From Epiperipatus broadwayi (lineage: Eukaryota > Onychophora > Udeonychophora > Euonychophora > Peripatidae), in the NCBI GenBank assembly GCA_028023455.1, contig JAQFVV010012396.1:10516085-10580084 (forward strand): 64,000 bases of DNA. Direction: 5' to 3'. Made by a program: the position numbers and the translations under genes. The notes below the pieces were generated by a model, which was given only the letters and a program-made list of their open reading frames with translations, was not told the origin of the DNA and ran no database searches. This document shows, piece after piece, positions 37,030-49,339 of the stretch; position 1 is the first letter of the stretch, and each line of letters starts with the position of its first letter.

Positions 37030-39108
37030 TTCTGAGAAGCATCTATGAGATTTATAAATATAAATTTGAAATAAAAATCTTTAATTATTTTAAATATTAA
37101 CTTTTATAGATGTGACTCAGATATATACAGGTATTACAGGAGCTTATATATATATATAATTAAAAATACTAAATAATTTTTTTCATCTTTTAAAATTGTA
37201 TTTTTTTTACTTTTATTTTACTACTTTATAATTACTTTTTTTGTCATAAAACTAAATAAAAATTCAAGATGGAAGGTGCAGTCATTGACTGTCCAAATGT
37301 TTCATGATTTTAAAAGGAATTTGTAAATTAAAGTTAAGGAAAGTAAAAGCTAAAACAAAGCTAATTGATTTTAGTTAGCTATTAACATTTTTATCAAATC
37401 CATTTTTAATCTGGAAATTGGTTTGAATTAATTTTAGACAGTTATCTCATGATTGCATCTCCACTAACAATAGAGAAAAGATTTTTGTAAATTAAGGATC
37501 CATTAGAGTCAAGAAGTCTAATTGAAACAAACATTCTTTGAGTGGCTAAAAACTGACATAAATAGGGCTAAAAAATCTATTGTGTCAGAGTTTGGTCAAT
37601 CATTGCTAGCCAATTTCATGTCCGTTTAATTTTTGAGGAGCCTAAGCCACCTTCCCCTCCATCTTCAACCTGACTCATGCTGAGATGTAGCTCCTACTGC
37701 TCAAGAGTGATAGTGCCATCAAAGAATGCCACCTGCCATAGAAGATTCGTCAAGACTTTATAGAATCCTGAGGTAACCAGCCTGAAGACAATATAATTGC
37801 ATTAGCCAATTCTAATTTGTAATTTAATTTGTAAACTAATGTTATGTTTAATTTTTTTTTTCAAAAACTCTCTAATTGGCAAGTATGTTAACCTTTTTGT
37901 ATCAATTCTCTATTATTCAATCTAACATTACTACTAAATCTTTCATCCAACTCACACTTATTGTTTTTATAATTTAGTGTGGTTATAATTTAATTTTAAT
38001 ATTTTTATATTTTTCACTCAATTTTATTTGTAAATGCCAATCAAACCTAATCTTATGAACTTCTATATCCTGCTGTGGAATAGAAAAAGGGTGGGGTTAA
38101 TGGGCTCTTGTTATTTATTTCTAAATATCTTGTAAGATTGGGTTTGTACTTTAAATGAATACCTGCTTTTTTTAAAATAAATGTTTTATCGTAAATTTAT
38201 ACAAAATGTATAAATACTTTGCAATCTGTGGTGGATATTGGTGTCCATTAATTTGATTAATTTCTTATTGGTCATCATTGCCAAAAGGCTGGTGACTTAA
38301 ATCTATTTTGTAATTTTCACTTTTAAGTGCATGAATTTTAGATTTTTTTAAAATATGTTAAACAAAATATTGATTCAAGAAGAGGGAGCAATACACGCTT
38401 CATTAATTATAGTTTAACTTATGATAAATGACTTTAGCTTACATGGGTCATTATTTTAATATATCATTACGTATTTGTTAAACCATTTAAGGCTTTGCTT
38501 TAATATTTAAATTCAGTGACTTTATACTATTATGATAGTGTTGCTGGCATATGTCAAATTATTAATAAGCCACATAGGGCTTTGATCTGAATCACCTGTA
38601 CTTCATTCCAGGGAGTCATAATCCTCTTTGTTCATCATTCTTCTCCTCCAAGTATATATTAATATACTGCTTTTAGTCACCTGTACCTCATTCCAGGGAT
38701 TCAAAGCCTCCCATCTTTAATGTCCTTGTTCATGATAGAAGTCTACATCTACTTCTAGAACATGCAGGTTAGAGTAGATGAAGCTCTGTATGGATAAGCT
38801 ATGGTCCGGCCCATAGAAACTTCATACCTACCTTTTCTTTCTGTACTGCTCTAGCATAAAGCTGGTGTGTACCACCTTTAAAAAATTGGAGAATGATCTT
38901 GTCCTGGCCAAATGTGCCATTTTCTCTCACTGATATTATGCTAGCACTGCCATTTCTTATAGTTAGTTTTCTAGCCTGTTTAGCAAAGTAAATCGTAATG
39001 ATATGTGATAATAAAACGTCTTTTCTTTTTGTAATATTTTTTGTTGGAGTTTAAATCCAACTTCTCATGAAGCTGCCCTCCTCTTTATTGAAATAAGACA
39101 TTCCTGCA
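37030..39108. other. non-coding DNA with two G+C-richer islands
   Basis: The islands 37600-37800 and 38570-38990 are richer in G+C than the background but contain stops in all frames within about 50 codons. In the second, a unit with CACCTGTACTTCATTCCAGG (38596-38615) recurs at about 38681-38700 as CACCTGTACCTCATTCCAGG, an 85-base spacing. They may be old transposons or exons of a distant gene; neither is proved. Confidence 0.4.
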
Positions 39109-39302
39109 ATAATAGAGTTTCACTATATTCTATCGTTAAATGCTGAAAATGTAAAATAAATAATGTTTTAGTCTACTTACTGATCAAAATGTATTCTTAT
39201 TTTAATTGTTATAAATAAAGTCTCTAAATGAAAATAAACTTATGTATCAAATGCTAAGGGCATTATATTAAAATCGTATAATCAGTGAAACTCTATTGTA
39301 TC
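39109..39302. repeat. MITE-like element with short TIRs
   Basis: AATAGAGTTTCACT at about 39112-39125 faces AGTGAAACTCTATT at 39285-39298, enclosing ~160 bases of A+T-rich non-coding DNA. The size and terminal repeats suit a MITE. No transposase and no certain target-site duplication were seen. Confidence 0.5.
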
Positions 39303-39510
39303 TCTATAAATATATTATTTTAAATATATAAAACGTCCACCAAACCACTCAGATAAATCCATTTTTGTAACATTGAATAAAATCCTATTTTTAAATATAC
39401 GTTCAGTATTGTAACTGCCACACTAAATTAATATTTGTTGAAATAAAAATAATTGTATCAAGTTTCTTAAATGTTTATAATGAAAATAGTTTTAAAAGCA
39501 TGAAGTTGAT

Positions 39511-39532
39511 TATATATATATATATATATATA
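39511..39532. repeat. (TA)n microsatellite
   Basis: Eleven TA dinucleotides without interruption. Confidence 0.9.
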
Positions 39533-39654
39533 AAACTCATCTTGAATTTGTCCGAATAAATATTTTATATTTTAAACTTTAATCCAGTTGTTCGAATCTC
39601 CTTAATATAGTTATCTTATGTTTTATTTCTTTACTAATATCTCGGGTTCACTCA

Positions 39655-39900
39655 ATCTCATCATCATCATCACCAGTTGAGTTCTCATGTAAAACGTTGT
39701 AGCAGCGGGCCGGGATATAATGAATTTATGTGGTATCACCGGAGGTGTTGTCCATAGTGTTATAGATTTTGGGAATGGGCAAATAGGTTAGAATTCATGA
39801 TTGCTCCTGACCTGTGTATCTCGGGCATGATTGGATTCAGGGTACTTTTGCTTAGCTTCTAAATCTTGTTGGATGGATATACATTTTCGACCGGTACAAT
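39655..39900 (-). repeat. possible non-autonomous element with (GAT)n tail
   Basis: On the minus strand a G+C-richer body (CCGGTGATACCACATAAATT, CCCGGCCCGCTGCTACAACG) leads to CTCAACTGGTGATGATGATG and then A+T-rich DNA. A short GAT tail is also the 3' end of the RTE elements here, so this may be a SINE-like passenger of that LINE. Only one copy is in the window, so the call is weak. Confidence 0.3.
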
Positions 39901-40178
39901 ATATGTGTGTGGGGTGTGAGTGTATACAAAGAAATAAATGTGGGAATTATCCATGCAACCATGCAAATAACAAGAAATATTTTTTTTGCAATACTATTGA
40001 TAGGTAACAACCAACTGAAAATTAAGAACCTCAAGATAAACCACTTTCTTTAGTGATCAACAATATCTTTTTGTCAGAGTTTATATGCAGACAAAAGGAA
40101 ATCCCTTTTAACTTAAATGCCCAAGGCCTTATATGGTACACAGATAGATACTTCTATAATAAAGTGCTGAAAACTTTG

Positions 40179-40323
40179 AAATTATTAAAATGGAAGTCAA
40201 TCTCTGATAATGCACTATTTTTTAAATATTATAAATCTCTGTGCCGGCAGGAGAGTATGCGGAGATTTATAATATTTAAGAAATAGTGCATTACTGGAGA
40301 TTGACTTCCATTTGAATAATTTC
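40179..40323. repeat. foldback element, ~61-bp arms
   Basis: The arms 40179-40239 and 40262-40323 are almost exact reverse complements (ATGGAAGTCAATCTC, AATGCACTATTT, AAATATTATAAATCTC). The 22-base loop GTGCCGGCAGGAGAGTATGC is notably G+C-rich. One arm differs at a handful of positions. The open frame at 40053-40286 runs through it and is not a gene. Confidence 0.9.
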
Positions 40324-40559
40324 TATAAGTATAAGGACTTTAAAGAATAACAACTTTTCTGAAATCCTAGAAATAATAAATCATCTCTCTCTTAAACTTT
40401 CTAAATATTAAGTATTTTTAGATAAAAACAATTGAATATTCAAAAAATGATTCTTATAATTTGTTTCTCTTATAATGGGAAGGCAGTTAACATTTTAATC
40501 TAGCAACTTGCTAGCCAAAAAAATGGGTATAATTATTCTTACTGGTGAGATACCTTTCT

Positions 40560-41733
40560 TGGGCTATTTAATGATGCACATAGTCTTTTCTTTTTCCAAA
40601 ATTGGCCATAATATCTATAGATCTGGGGCTTATAAAATAAAGACCTCAATCAGTTTGCTTGCATATAAATGATTACTAATGATTGCTAGTCTCTCCAGCT
40701 TATTTAAATTGCTTACCCCAAATAATTCTTTTAAGCTGTTCAAGTATTTTCAAAGTTTTTCATTACAGTCACCCTTGAATACTTTTATACTAATTAATTT
40801 AATCAACCTGAACTGATATGGTAAGGGCATCTTTCAGTTAAACCCTCCTAATCAATTTCCTCAAGTGGTGACAAATCCTATTTTTTAAATTTTGTTTTTA
40901 ATTCAACATTGGCATTCAAGATATATTTAGCCAAGATTTTGGCTGTATTGATTTGTATATTAGTTAATTTATCTTCTAGCATTATAATATGGTGTTTTTC
41001 ATTTATTATCTTCAAATTCTCAACACAGTCATTCAACTTCAACTTATTCTGATTAAGCTTTAACTTGCATCTATCCATAATGCTACCCATTTCCTAATCT
41101 ATTTCTATCATTTTTCTCCCAGTAATATCTAATTCTGTTGCTGATTCTAAAGATCAATTAAATTCCCAAGTGAACCAATTTCTTATTTTATTACCAATAA
41201 TTTCTTCGGTATGTTTATTGATTTCCATAACTCTTCTGACAAGTTTATTTATATTCTCCTGACATATGTCACAGTATCTTTCATGAATGCTATAATAATG
41301 TCTACTTGGTCCTTTAATTCTAGGGATAGACAATTAACATCAGCATTAGTTTTTACTGACATACTTTGGCATTGACCCTCAATGACAGTGGGATCTTCTT
41401 TTTGTTTGTTAATATTAACTTCCATTTCTTGTCTGAAATCTTAGTGAATGCTTTGGAATGAACATTTAACTTCCTTTTTGAAACCTCCCAATTCATCATA
41501 TAGGGATTGTTTTTTCTCCAGAACTTGTCTTTGAAAGTCCTTATATTTAGCTTGGGATGCCTCAAATTTTTGGTAAAATTCTTTAGATTTAGCTTGAGAT
41601 TCCTTAGATTTTACTTGTAATTTACTCTGAAATGCCTTAAACTCTTTGCAGAAGTTATAAAGGATCATTAATATATCTGGTTATTTTTAGGCCCAACCAA
41701 CAAAACCTTATTATTACTAGTAGTATTTTCCAT
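40560..41733 (-). pseudogene. gag-like retroelement relic with coiled coil
   Basis: The minus strand starts with MENTTSNNKVLLVGPKNN (41733-41680). A lysine- and glutamine-rich coiled-coil stretch follows (SKESQAKSKEFYQKFEASQ, LYDELGGFKKEVK, 41668-41441), continuing after a stop as DFRQEMEVNINKQKEDP. Near 40795-40640 a block reads IKVFKGDCNEKL, then YLNSLKELFGVSNLNKLERL, then AIISNHLYASKLIEV, with one stop. That is the shape of a Retrotrans_gag capsid segment (fxGD...fLxxlxxxF...dexklaxlxxxLxGxA). Several stops and frame changes show decay. I found no polymerase next to it. It could instead be the first gene of another type of mobile element. Confidence 0.45.
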
Positions 41734-41739
41734 AATATT

Positions 41740-43955
41740 TAAAGCTAATTAAAAATAATTCTAATAAAAAAACAACTAATACTACAGTATAAGCTAATAT
41801 CTAATAACTATCAAATTACTTCAGTATTGTTCTGCTGAGATCCAGTTTAAAACCCATCATTTAACTTAACTATCTAAAATATAAACAAACAAAATAAAAT
41901 AAAAATGTTTTTTTTTTTAAATATTATTTTCTCATAAAAATACAAATGCATTTAATCTATTTTTATTTTAAAATTATATAATATAATTTAATTCCTAATA
42001 ATAATATAAGCTTCAACAATTCAAAATATTATGTCTGTTGCCTGATAAATATAATTGACAATTTTTTTTACAAAACTTTACTCAATTTTAGTTTCATCAA
42101 AAATATTATAATACAAAATTGTCAATGGATTAATTATTCATCATAGCAAAATGATATGTATCAAGCCTTGGATGACAAATGTATCATATCCACAGTCAAT
42201 TATATAGAGAGGAGTAATACACCAGAAGGAGTACAGAGTAAGGAGATAAATGATACATTTTATTACATTCAAATATTATATATTCTAAATCTTCATGATA
42301 TCTGTGCTTGTATTTAGCCAATTAGAATGATAATTAGAATTATAGAAATATCCACCTAATATATCTTGTTGTATGTTGAATCAATATAACAGTATATTAA
42401 ATCTGCTAATATATTATGTATCTTCTAAAAATATGTATGTGTGTTTTGTATATGAGTATGAAATCTAGTTGGGTGCCTAGATAAATTAAATATTCTGTAA
42501 CAATTATATCACCTATTCTCCAATTATCGTCTTCCACAATAGAACATTATTTCAGAGTTCTAATATATGTTGCATATTTGCGAGGCTACTCAAAATTTTA
42601 TTCTTATATTTCAAATAAAATAAAAAAATTATTATCTTGACTAAAAAACAAAAAATAAAATCTGATATAATAAAAAATAATATAGCGATATTTATTGTAG
42701 AATTGAAAATAAAATATAAATTTTAGAAAATGACAATATTATTTTCAAATGAATGTCCGATTTCCTAATCTTTTACTAGTTCCAAAAACGATTACAAACA
42801 TAAAATAACCTTTCTCTCTTAAATCTAAAACTAAAAATAATAATTATGAAATGCAAAAAAAGTATGTGTGTGAGTTTAAGAACAAAGTATAAATATAACA
42901 TGTATGTGTGGGGAATAAATTTAACTAAATCAGATTGTTTGTTTGGACATAAAACTTATCTTTACTAATATAAAACAAAATAGTAAACATGTTTGAGAAG
43001 TTCTAGCAAAGGATAACTAATTATCGGTCTTCAAAAAATATTTTCTTTTAGACATAAGTATATTATCAAATGCTATATAAACAAACTAAATTAGCTAACT
43101 TAATTAATCTTGAGGCATTTGGGATAATGGTAGCACTCTTTGATCCACGATCTATTTCCTCTTAAAATTTTAAATACTTTATTCATTTCAACAGTAAGGA
43201 GAGGGAGCTATCTTCTCATACAATTCAGGATCTCCTTTTTTGTAGTATAGAAGAAGCCATATATTTTTAAAATTGTATATTTCTATACTGACACAAACAT
43301 TCATTCTGCTTTCAAGAAAACTCAACTGATTTCAGTCAAGAGCCATCAGGCATCTGAGAAAAAAGACCATGATGTTTTTTGATTTTAAAACTCAAAGGTA
43401 AAAAGCCAACAAACTCACCACACTTGCTAATGCTTGTTAGTGAGAATCCCATTCATGTTTGTAGATTATATGAATAATCACATAGTAATAACAGCTGCAA
43501 TGAGAAGAACATATTAAAACGGTCTGGGTAGAAGTGAACATTACCAGACTTACCATATCTGCCATACAGGGAATCACTAGATTACTCGAACCTAGAAAAT
43601 TTATAAAGTAGACAGATACACGCTGTTAAAGATCACGACCGCCAGCCCAAGTCACTAGATCATTGAGTAGCAGAGGTTTTGAACTATATTTATTAAAATA
43701 TATTAATGATGATTAAAAAACAAATGAATAATTAGATCACTGTCAGTATTAATAACACAAAAGCTTTTATTTACGTATATATGTGATAACACACAAACAA
43801 AAAAAAAAGAATTTATATAAAAAAAAAATTATGTTTTATGTTGTTTCATTTATTATTATTTTATTTGTGTTTAACTTTAATTTTTAAACTTAGAATGTTG
43901 AGCGCAGGTAGCCCACCCAGACGACATCTTTAAAAGATTTTCAAAACACTTGACT
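41740..43955. other. A+T-rich DNA without recognisable gene
   Basis: A small inverted pair around ATTGACAATTTTTTT (42053-42067) and AAAATTGTCAAT (42114-42125) is the only structure noted. No frame is protein-like. Confidence 0.6.
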
Positions 43956-43959
43956 CTAG

Positions 43960-44365
43960 GCTAAAGGTCTGCAACCACGCCAATTCTCTCTTCCAGATAT
44001 ATATCCGCAATCAATGCAATGTGAACATGTTAACATCAAAACACACTGACAGGAATGTGCATCTGAACAGTGGGATATTATTTGAAGAAACATGACCTTC
44101 ACCAGTACAGGAATATACATCTGTCTGGCTAAGGAATCATGCATGTAATATATAAAGAGAATAACGCTACGTATTGATGAAAAAATGGTCTATCTTGCCG
44201 GTTTATCATCTTAATCCATAGAGCTGGAATGGGTCAATGGCACAGAAAATATGTCTGCATCCATTGCAATGGTATGACTACCTCTTTGGGGTCATGCATT
44301 CAGTTGGACTCGTTGCCCTTATCTGCTAGCACACTTCACATTACATTGATGTAAACGTCCATATA
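43960..44365 (-). pseudogene. degenerate C2H2 zinc-finger array
   Basis: The region is clearly richer in G+C than its surroundings. On the minus strand I see worn finger units: CNVKCASR with GQRVQLNA (44345-44300), YHCNGCRHIFCAIDPFQL (44271-44218, close to YxCxxCxxxFxxxxxL), and HCIDCGYISGRENW (44020-43975). A linker-like GTACTGGTGAAGG, as in HTGEKP, lies near 44095-44110. Cysteine codons fall roughly 77-88 bases apart or a multiple of this, against 84 for a true array. Frameshifts and lost histidines show it is dead. It could be a retrocopy or an old gene fragment. Confidence 0.45.
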
Positions 44366-44449
44366 TCTCTCCACCAGCATTGACACAACTACTAAACAAA
44401 TAATCTGAAGTCAAAACCCCTACTTCAAACGAGACTAAAGGGTTACCCA

Positions 44450-44880
44450 CACTCAACTTACATTTAAATTAATTTATTAATTTAATTCTAAAAAAAAATC
44501 TTTAATTTAAGGTTTTAAAATCATTTTACGATAACACATAATATTTAATTTATTTTTACTACAAATACTACTTAACCTACTTTTCCTTTCTTTTAAATTC
44601 TATAATGCACAAATAACGATAAGTATTTTCATCTTTAAATTTAAGTTTGTAATTGCAAACCCTTACCCTATTACAAACAGATCTTATTAATTATAAATAA
44701 ATATAAAAAAAACAATACATATTTTACGAGATTACGTTTAAACTTTAGATAAGAATTTAAAATTGCAAAGTTTATAAAAAAATAAAGTTCTGGTTTGATT
44801 TGGAAAGAAAGTCTATAGTTCATATTTAAATAAAATTAAAGTTCAGAGATTTTAAATTGAAGAGTTTATATTTCATATTT
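44450..44880. other. A+T-rich DNA without recognisable gene
   Basis: Nothing but A+T-rich sequence is seen between the zinc-finger relic and the exon-like region. Confidence 0.6.
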
Positions 44881-44903
44881 ATAACTTATACTTTCCTTTC
44901 TCC

Positions 44904-45135
44904 GTGCTCATTCCTTTGCGGCGAAGATCTGAGTTTAAGCAAGGGTCATTTCTTGTGGACGATGATGATTTTATGAAGATTTCCGAAGATGTTACTAGTG
45001 GTTCTATGATGGGATCCATGGAGATGAAAGCTGCCTCCGGCCGAACTGAAGGAAGCATGACAAAGCAGATTATATTCTTGGTGGCGGTGACAATAGTTTT
45101 TTTTTTAATTTTCTTACTTTTAGTAAAGACAAAGG
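44904..45135 (+). CDS. candidate host exon with one membrane segment
   Basis: This is the most gene-like stretch of the window. Its base composition rises sharply above the background. The frame reads RRRSEFKQGSFLVDDDDF, then MKISEDVTSGSMMGSMEMKA, ASGRTEGSMTKQ, and a hydrophobic run IIFLVAVTIVFFLIFLLL, then VKTK. An acidic, serine-rich soluble part is thus followed by a single membrane-spanning helix of ~19 residues, as in the N-terminus of a type II membrane protein. The frame is open upstream to about 44877, so the start is uncertain: an upstream exon, or the internal ATG at 44974, could be used. A possible donor GTAAAG lies at 45123. A TTTTTCTTTTTATAG acceptor-like site follows at 45185-45199. 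I do not recognise the family. Confidence 0.45.
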
Positions 45136-45299
45136 AATTCAAATTTTTAATTTTTCTAATCTCGAACTCTTTATTGCTTTTGGATTTTTCTTTTTATAGA
45201 CCTCAGGCACCTTATCTCTGGAATGCATGGATCTATCAAACATATTCTGTATCTGTATTTCATTGGTTCATTGAGTTTGTGGCCAAGTAGATTTTGGGT

Positions 45300-45799
45300 T
45301 TATGGCTAAGTAAATTTTTCCACTGAGGTCTGTGTCTATCTTGGGCAGAAAAAGCAAGCCTTTTGTTTCTATTTCTCGACTCTTATCTCTTTCATAATCA
45401 TCTTTTCAATGGTCATTTTGTCCTAAGGATCTGTTTGTAATTTTTATTTTTAAGATTAAAAACTCCCTTTGTTATTTTTAGAATTAAAAGGGTTTTTTTT
45501 TATATTTTATTTAAACTATAGAATCTTTGCTTTGATTCTACATTTTTGTTTAAAGCTTATCTTATTTTAATATTTCAATCAAACATATTAATAAATTAAT
45601 AATTTGTTATTTGTGCATTTTGAAAGTTTGTACTTTTAATTCTGTATTAGATATTTACAAAAAAGTTGTGTTAAAATGTAAATGTAATGCATAGCATATA
45701 TATATATATCCCATTACAATATTGGATTAGAAATTAGCATGCTTGGTTTCTTTAAGGCCTCTAAGAGAAATCAAAGGCTCTTCTTTCAGTTAACAGCAA
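45300..45799. other. non-coding DNA
   Basis: Downstream of the exon-like region I see only A+T-rich sequence with a (TA)n run at 45699-45709. It may be an intron. Confidence 0.5.
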
Positions 45800-48295
45800 A
45801 TTCCTTTCTGCACTGTACTACAAAGGCACAAACATTGGAAGTACAAGTGTAGTAGGATTTATTATAAATAAAAAGTGGAACAACAATATTGTGAAGATTG
45901 ATGGTGTATCAGACAGAGTGGCAAGACTAATTATAATTTAACAACAGATATCAAATGCTGATAATACCCCAACAATTTCTCATTGTAATGACAAAGTAAA
46001 GGATTTTTATGTGGATGTACAAAAGGTTTTTGATCAGTCAAAACAAAATTTTAAAATTGTCATGGGAGACTTTAATGCTAGAATTGGTAAACAATTGAAA
46101 GATGAAAGGACTGTAGGTAAATTTGTCTATGGTGATAGAAATGAGAGAGGTCATAGACTTGTGGAGTTTGTAGAAAAGAAAAACTTTATATTATGAACTC
46201 TTTTTTTGAGAAAAATGTTAAACAGAAATGGACATGGAAGCACAAATCAATACAGGAAGAGATCATTGATTAATGAGATATTAGTGGAAAACTAGAGAGA
46301 CAAAAATTATTAAGAAAAACAATATTCACAGTTGATGTTCCTAATCTTCAGAAATATTTTAAACAATTTTAATTGAAATTTGCAAATCATTTTCAAATAT
46401 TAACAGATTTTGAATATGATTTAGATTTGAACAAAATCAATAGGAAAATAACTGATACACTTTTAAAAACTGCATCAAAGATAACTGATACAAAAAAGCA
46501 ACAATTGATCAGTAAAATTTCTATTGAGACTAAACAATTTATAAAAAAAAAGAAATATGAAATATGAATTTTGTAAAATGGTATGAAAAAGAGTTGATAA
46601 TGATATAAGAAAAATAATTGTGAACTGGAAAGGAAAGCTATAGCAAAGAATAAAAGTCTCAAATCAATATCTTGATATTGATAGGAAACTTGTTTCTGCA
46701 ATAAGAAAAAAAGATGAAACTATTACTAAAAAGAAAGATAACATCATGAAATATGTAAAAGAATTATATTAAGAATTATATACCAATGAAAAACAAGGAA
46801 AAGTACCTCCTACAATTACTATATCTCTTGTATTGCCCAGGATTTTAAATGAAGAAGTCAGACATGCAATTAAATTTATAAAAAGAGCAAAGCTTTAAAT
46901 AAGGATAGAACTATAATTGACATATTAAAAAAAGCAAGTGAAGAAATAGAAAAAAAATTGAAAAAGTTATACACTAAATCTTTAATAATAAAGATGTACA
47001 AAATGATTGGAAGAATGAAGCATTGATATTAATATTTTAAAAAGGTGATAAAGAAGAGATCAAATTACAGACATAACAATCTTTTATTAGTTCTATACAA
47101 ATTTTTTACCAAAATATTTACAATTGATCTGTAGTAGATTTTGGATTTTAACTAACCATAAAAATGAGCTAAATTTAAAAATGGTTTTAGTACAGTGGAT
47201 CATATCCAAGTATTGAGAGAAGTTATAGAAAGGACCAATAAATATGAGTTTCCATTATACTTTGAATTTATAGATTATGAAAAGATATTTGATTCTATAA
47301 GCATTTCTTCAGTGATTAAAGCATTGGATCATCAAGGTATATTCAGAATATTGTATATTCTGAAGAAATATTTATAAAAATGCAACAGTAACAATTAGAT
47401 TACATAATGATACTAAAAAGATTAACATTTAGAAAGATGTATGACAGGGTGACTCCATATCTCCAAAACTTTTTACAGTAGTTTTTCAAAAAGTATTTGT
47501 GTAATAAAATGGGAAGCTAAGCGAGTAAAGGTAAATGGAGATTATTTATGTCATCTAGATTTGCAGATGATGCAGTTGTTTTTGCAAATAATGCTTGAGA
47601 GCTTCATAAAATGCAAGTGTTATCGGATGAACATAAGAAAGCATGATTAGATAAATGTTAAAAAGTCTAAAATAATGTTCAGTAGATTTTCTTAAAATAA
47701 GAAAATAAAAATTGATAATAATGAGTTAGAAGAAATTAACAACTACAAATATCTTGGTCAGATTATTATTAAAATGGAAATTAATCATAAAATTAAACTT
47801 GATTGGAGTGCTGTTTGTATAAATAACTATATGTTTGAAATGAAGGTTTTTTAAAATAAATATATGTTGCTAGTTGTTACTTACATATTTGAGATTGACA
47901 CTTAACTAAAGAGCAATACAGAAACTTCAGATCACTCAATGAAATATGGAAAGATTTATGTTAGGAGTAACAAGAAGATATTGAAAATGAAATACATGGC
48001 AGGAGGATAAAGAGGTGTTGCAGACATCATTGAACAAATTAAGAGACGGAAGTACAGTTGGTCTGGACATATTGCTGAAAGAAATGGTAATATTTGGACA
48101 GTTACATATCTTAAACTTGAGTCTAAGAGATTGTAAAAGACCTAAAAAGAGAGCACATGTGAGTTAGATGGATAAAAGAAGGAAGTGTCCTGGGTGATGT
48201 AGAGAGGAGAGGCTAGACAATGGAGAAGATTGATAGAACTTGGAGAGCCCTTCATCCTGCAGTGGATCAAGAATGGTTAAAAATGGTAATGATAT
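45800..48295 (+). mobile_element. decayed RTE-type LINE, copy C
   Basis: A 5'-truncated, long copy of the element at 57.4 kb. It begins at the equivalent of the YYKGTNIG block (45820). It continues through the endonuclease (MGDFNARIGKQLKDE at 46062-46106), the segment RKITDTLLKTASKITD (46440), and the reverse transcriptase (AFDS-equivalent IFDSISISSVIKALDHQG at 47287-47338; FADDAVVFANNA-like at 47560-47600). The 3' end is GEPFILQW at 48243-48270, followed by a worn TGATAA tail. Many in-frame stops and small indels make it inactive. Here the endonuclease GDFNAR motif is in frame with the preceding codons, unlike at 58.0 kb. Confidence 0.9.
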
Positions 48296-48586
48296 TTTTT
48301 ATACTATAATAAATATTTAATAAATAAAATAAAACTCTTCCTGAACTAAAAAACATAATTTAAAATAAAAATATTATTTCAAAATTTAATATTAATAATA
48401 ATAATGGTCAAAACATCTTTTTAAAATTAAAATTGGATTCTTCTAGTAATCTTCCATGCAGAACATTTATCAAATATACATATAATTACTAAAATTTAAA
48501 TGAATATATTATCATATAACAATACAATCTAACTAGTTTTAAATATATTATGTACTACAAAAATTATTCTGATTAAATAATTATAA
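48296..48586. other. A+T-rich DNA
   Basis: Nothing recognisable between the RTE copy and the next repeat. Confidence 0.6.
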
Positions 48587-49335
48587 AGGCAAAATTCTCC
48601 ATACAGTATTGCCACTTAGTGGAAGCCAGAGTAATAAATGGATGTCAGTAGGCTTGTGCATAAAATCCCCATCTAGTACCTACTTATCCAATATCCCCAG
48701 ACAAGTTTCTGGCTTGTGGTCTTCATCAGTGAGGAGCCTTGGATCTGAGAGCACTGCACCCAGATCTTAGGATCTAATGCAACCCTCTAGCAGCCACCTT
48801 TTATCTCTACTTAACTACAAAACTTTTAGTCTTAAATTGAAAACACAATATTTTCAGTCCAAGCTCATTAGTTTATATAGTCATATATGTATGAAGTCAG
48901 TTTAGTACCCATACATTTTGGTGTCTTTGATTCTTTAATAACCATAGCCACCACTATCATATTAGGCAGGATTGGTTTTAAGCCAGTAAACATCACATGA
49001 TCACCATCATCTATTATGCTTGCTTATAACTGTTATTAAAACAGGCAAAACTCTCCATACAGTATTGCTACTCAGTGCAAGCCAAAGTAATCAATGGATT
49101 CCAGAAGGCTTGTGCATAAAATCCCTATCTAGTGCCTACTCATCCAATATCCCCAGACTAGTTTCTGGCTTGTGGCCTTCATCAGTGAGGAGCCTTGGAT
49201 CTGAGAGCACTGCACCCAGATCTTAGGATCTAATTCAACCCTCTAGCATCCACCTTTTATCTCTACTTAACTACAAAACTATAAGCTAATAAGCTTGGAT
49301 TGAAAATATTATTGTGTTTTCAATTTAAAACTCAT
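48587..49335. repeat. direct repeat pair with inverted flanks
   Basis: A ~240-bp unit at 48587-48828 recurs at 49043-49280 (offset 456). Shared landmarks are CTCCATACAGTATTG, CTTGTGCATAAAATCCC, TCCAATATCCCCAGAC, CTTCATCAGTGAGGAGCCTT and CTGCACCCAGATCTTAGGAT, with about ten differences. The segment after unit 1 (48832-48885) recurs inverted after unit 2 (49280-49330): TTGAAAACACAATATTTTCA against TGAAAATATTATTGTGTTTT. It is non-coding; a frame at 49020-49226 is a shadow. Confidence 0.88.
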
Positions 49336-49339
49336 AGTT

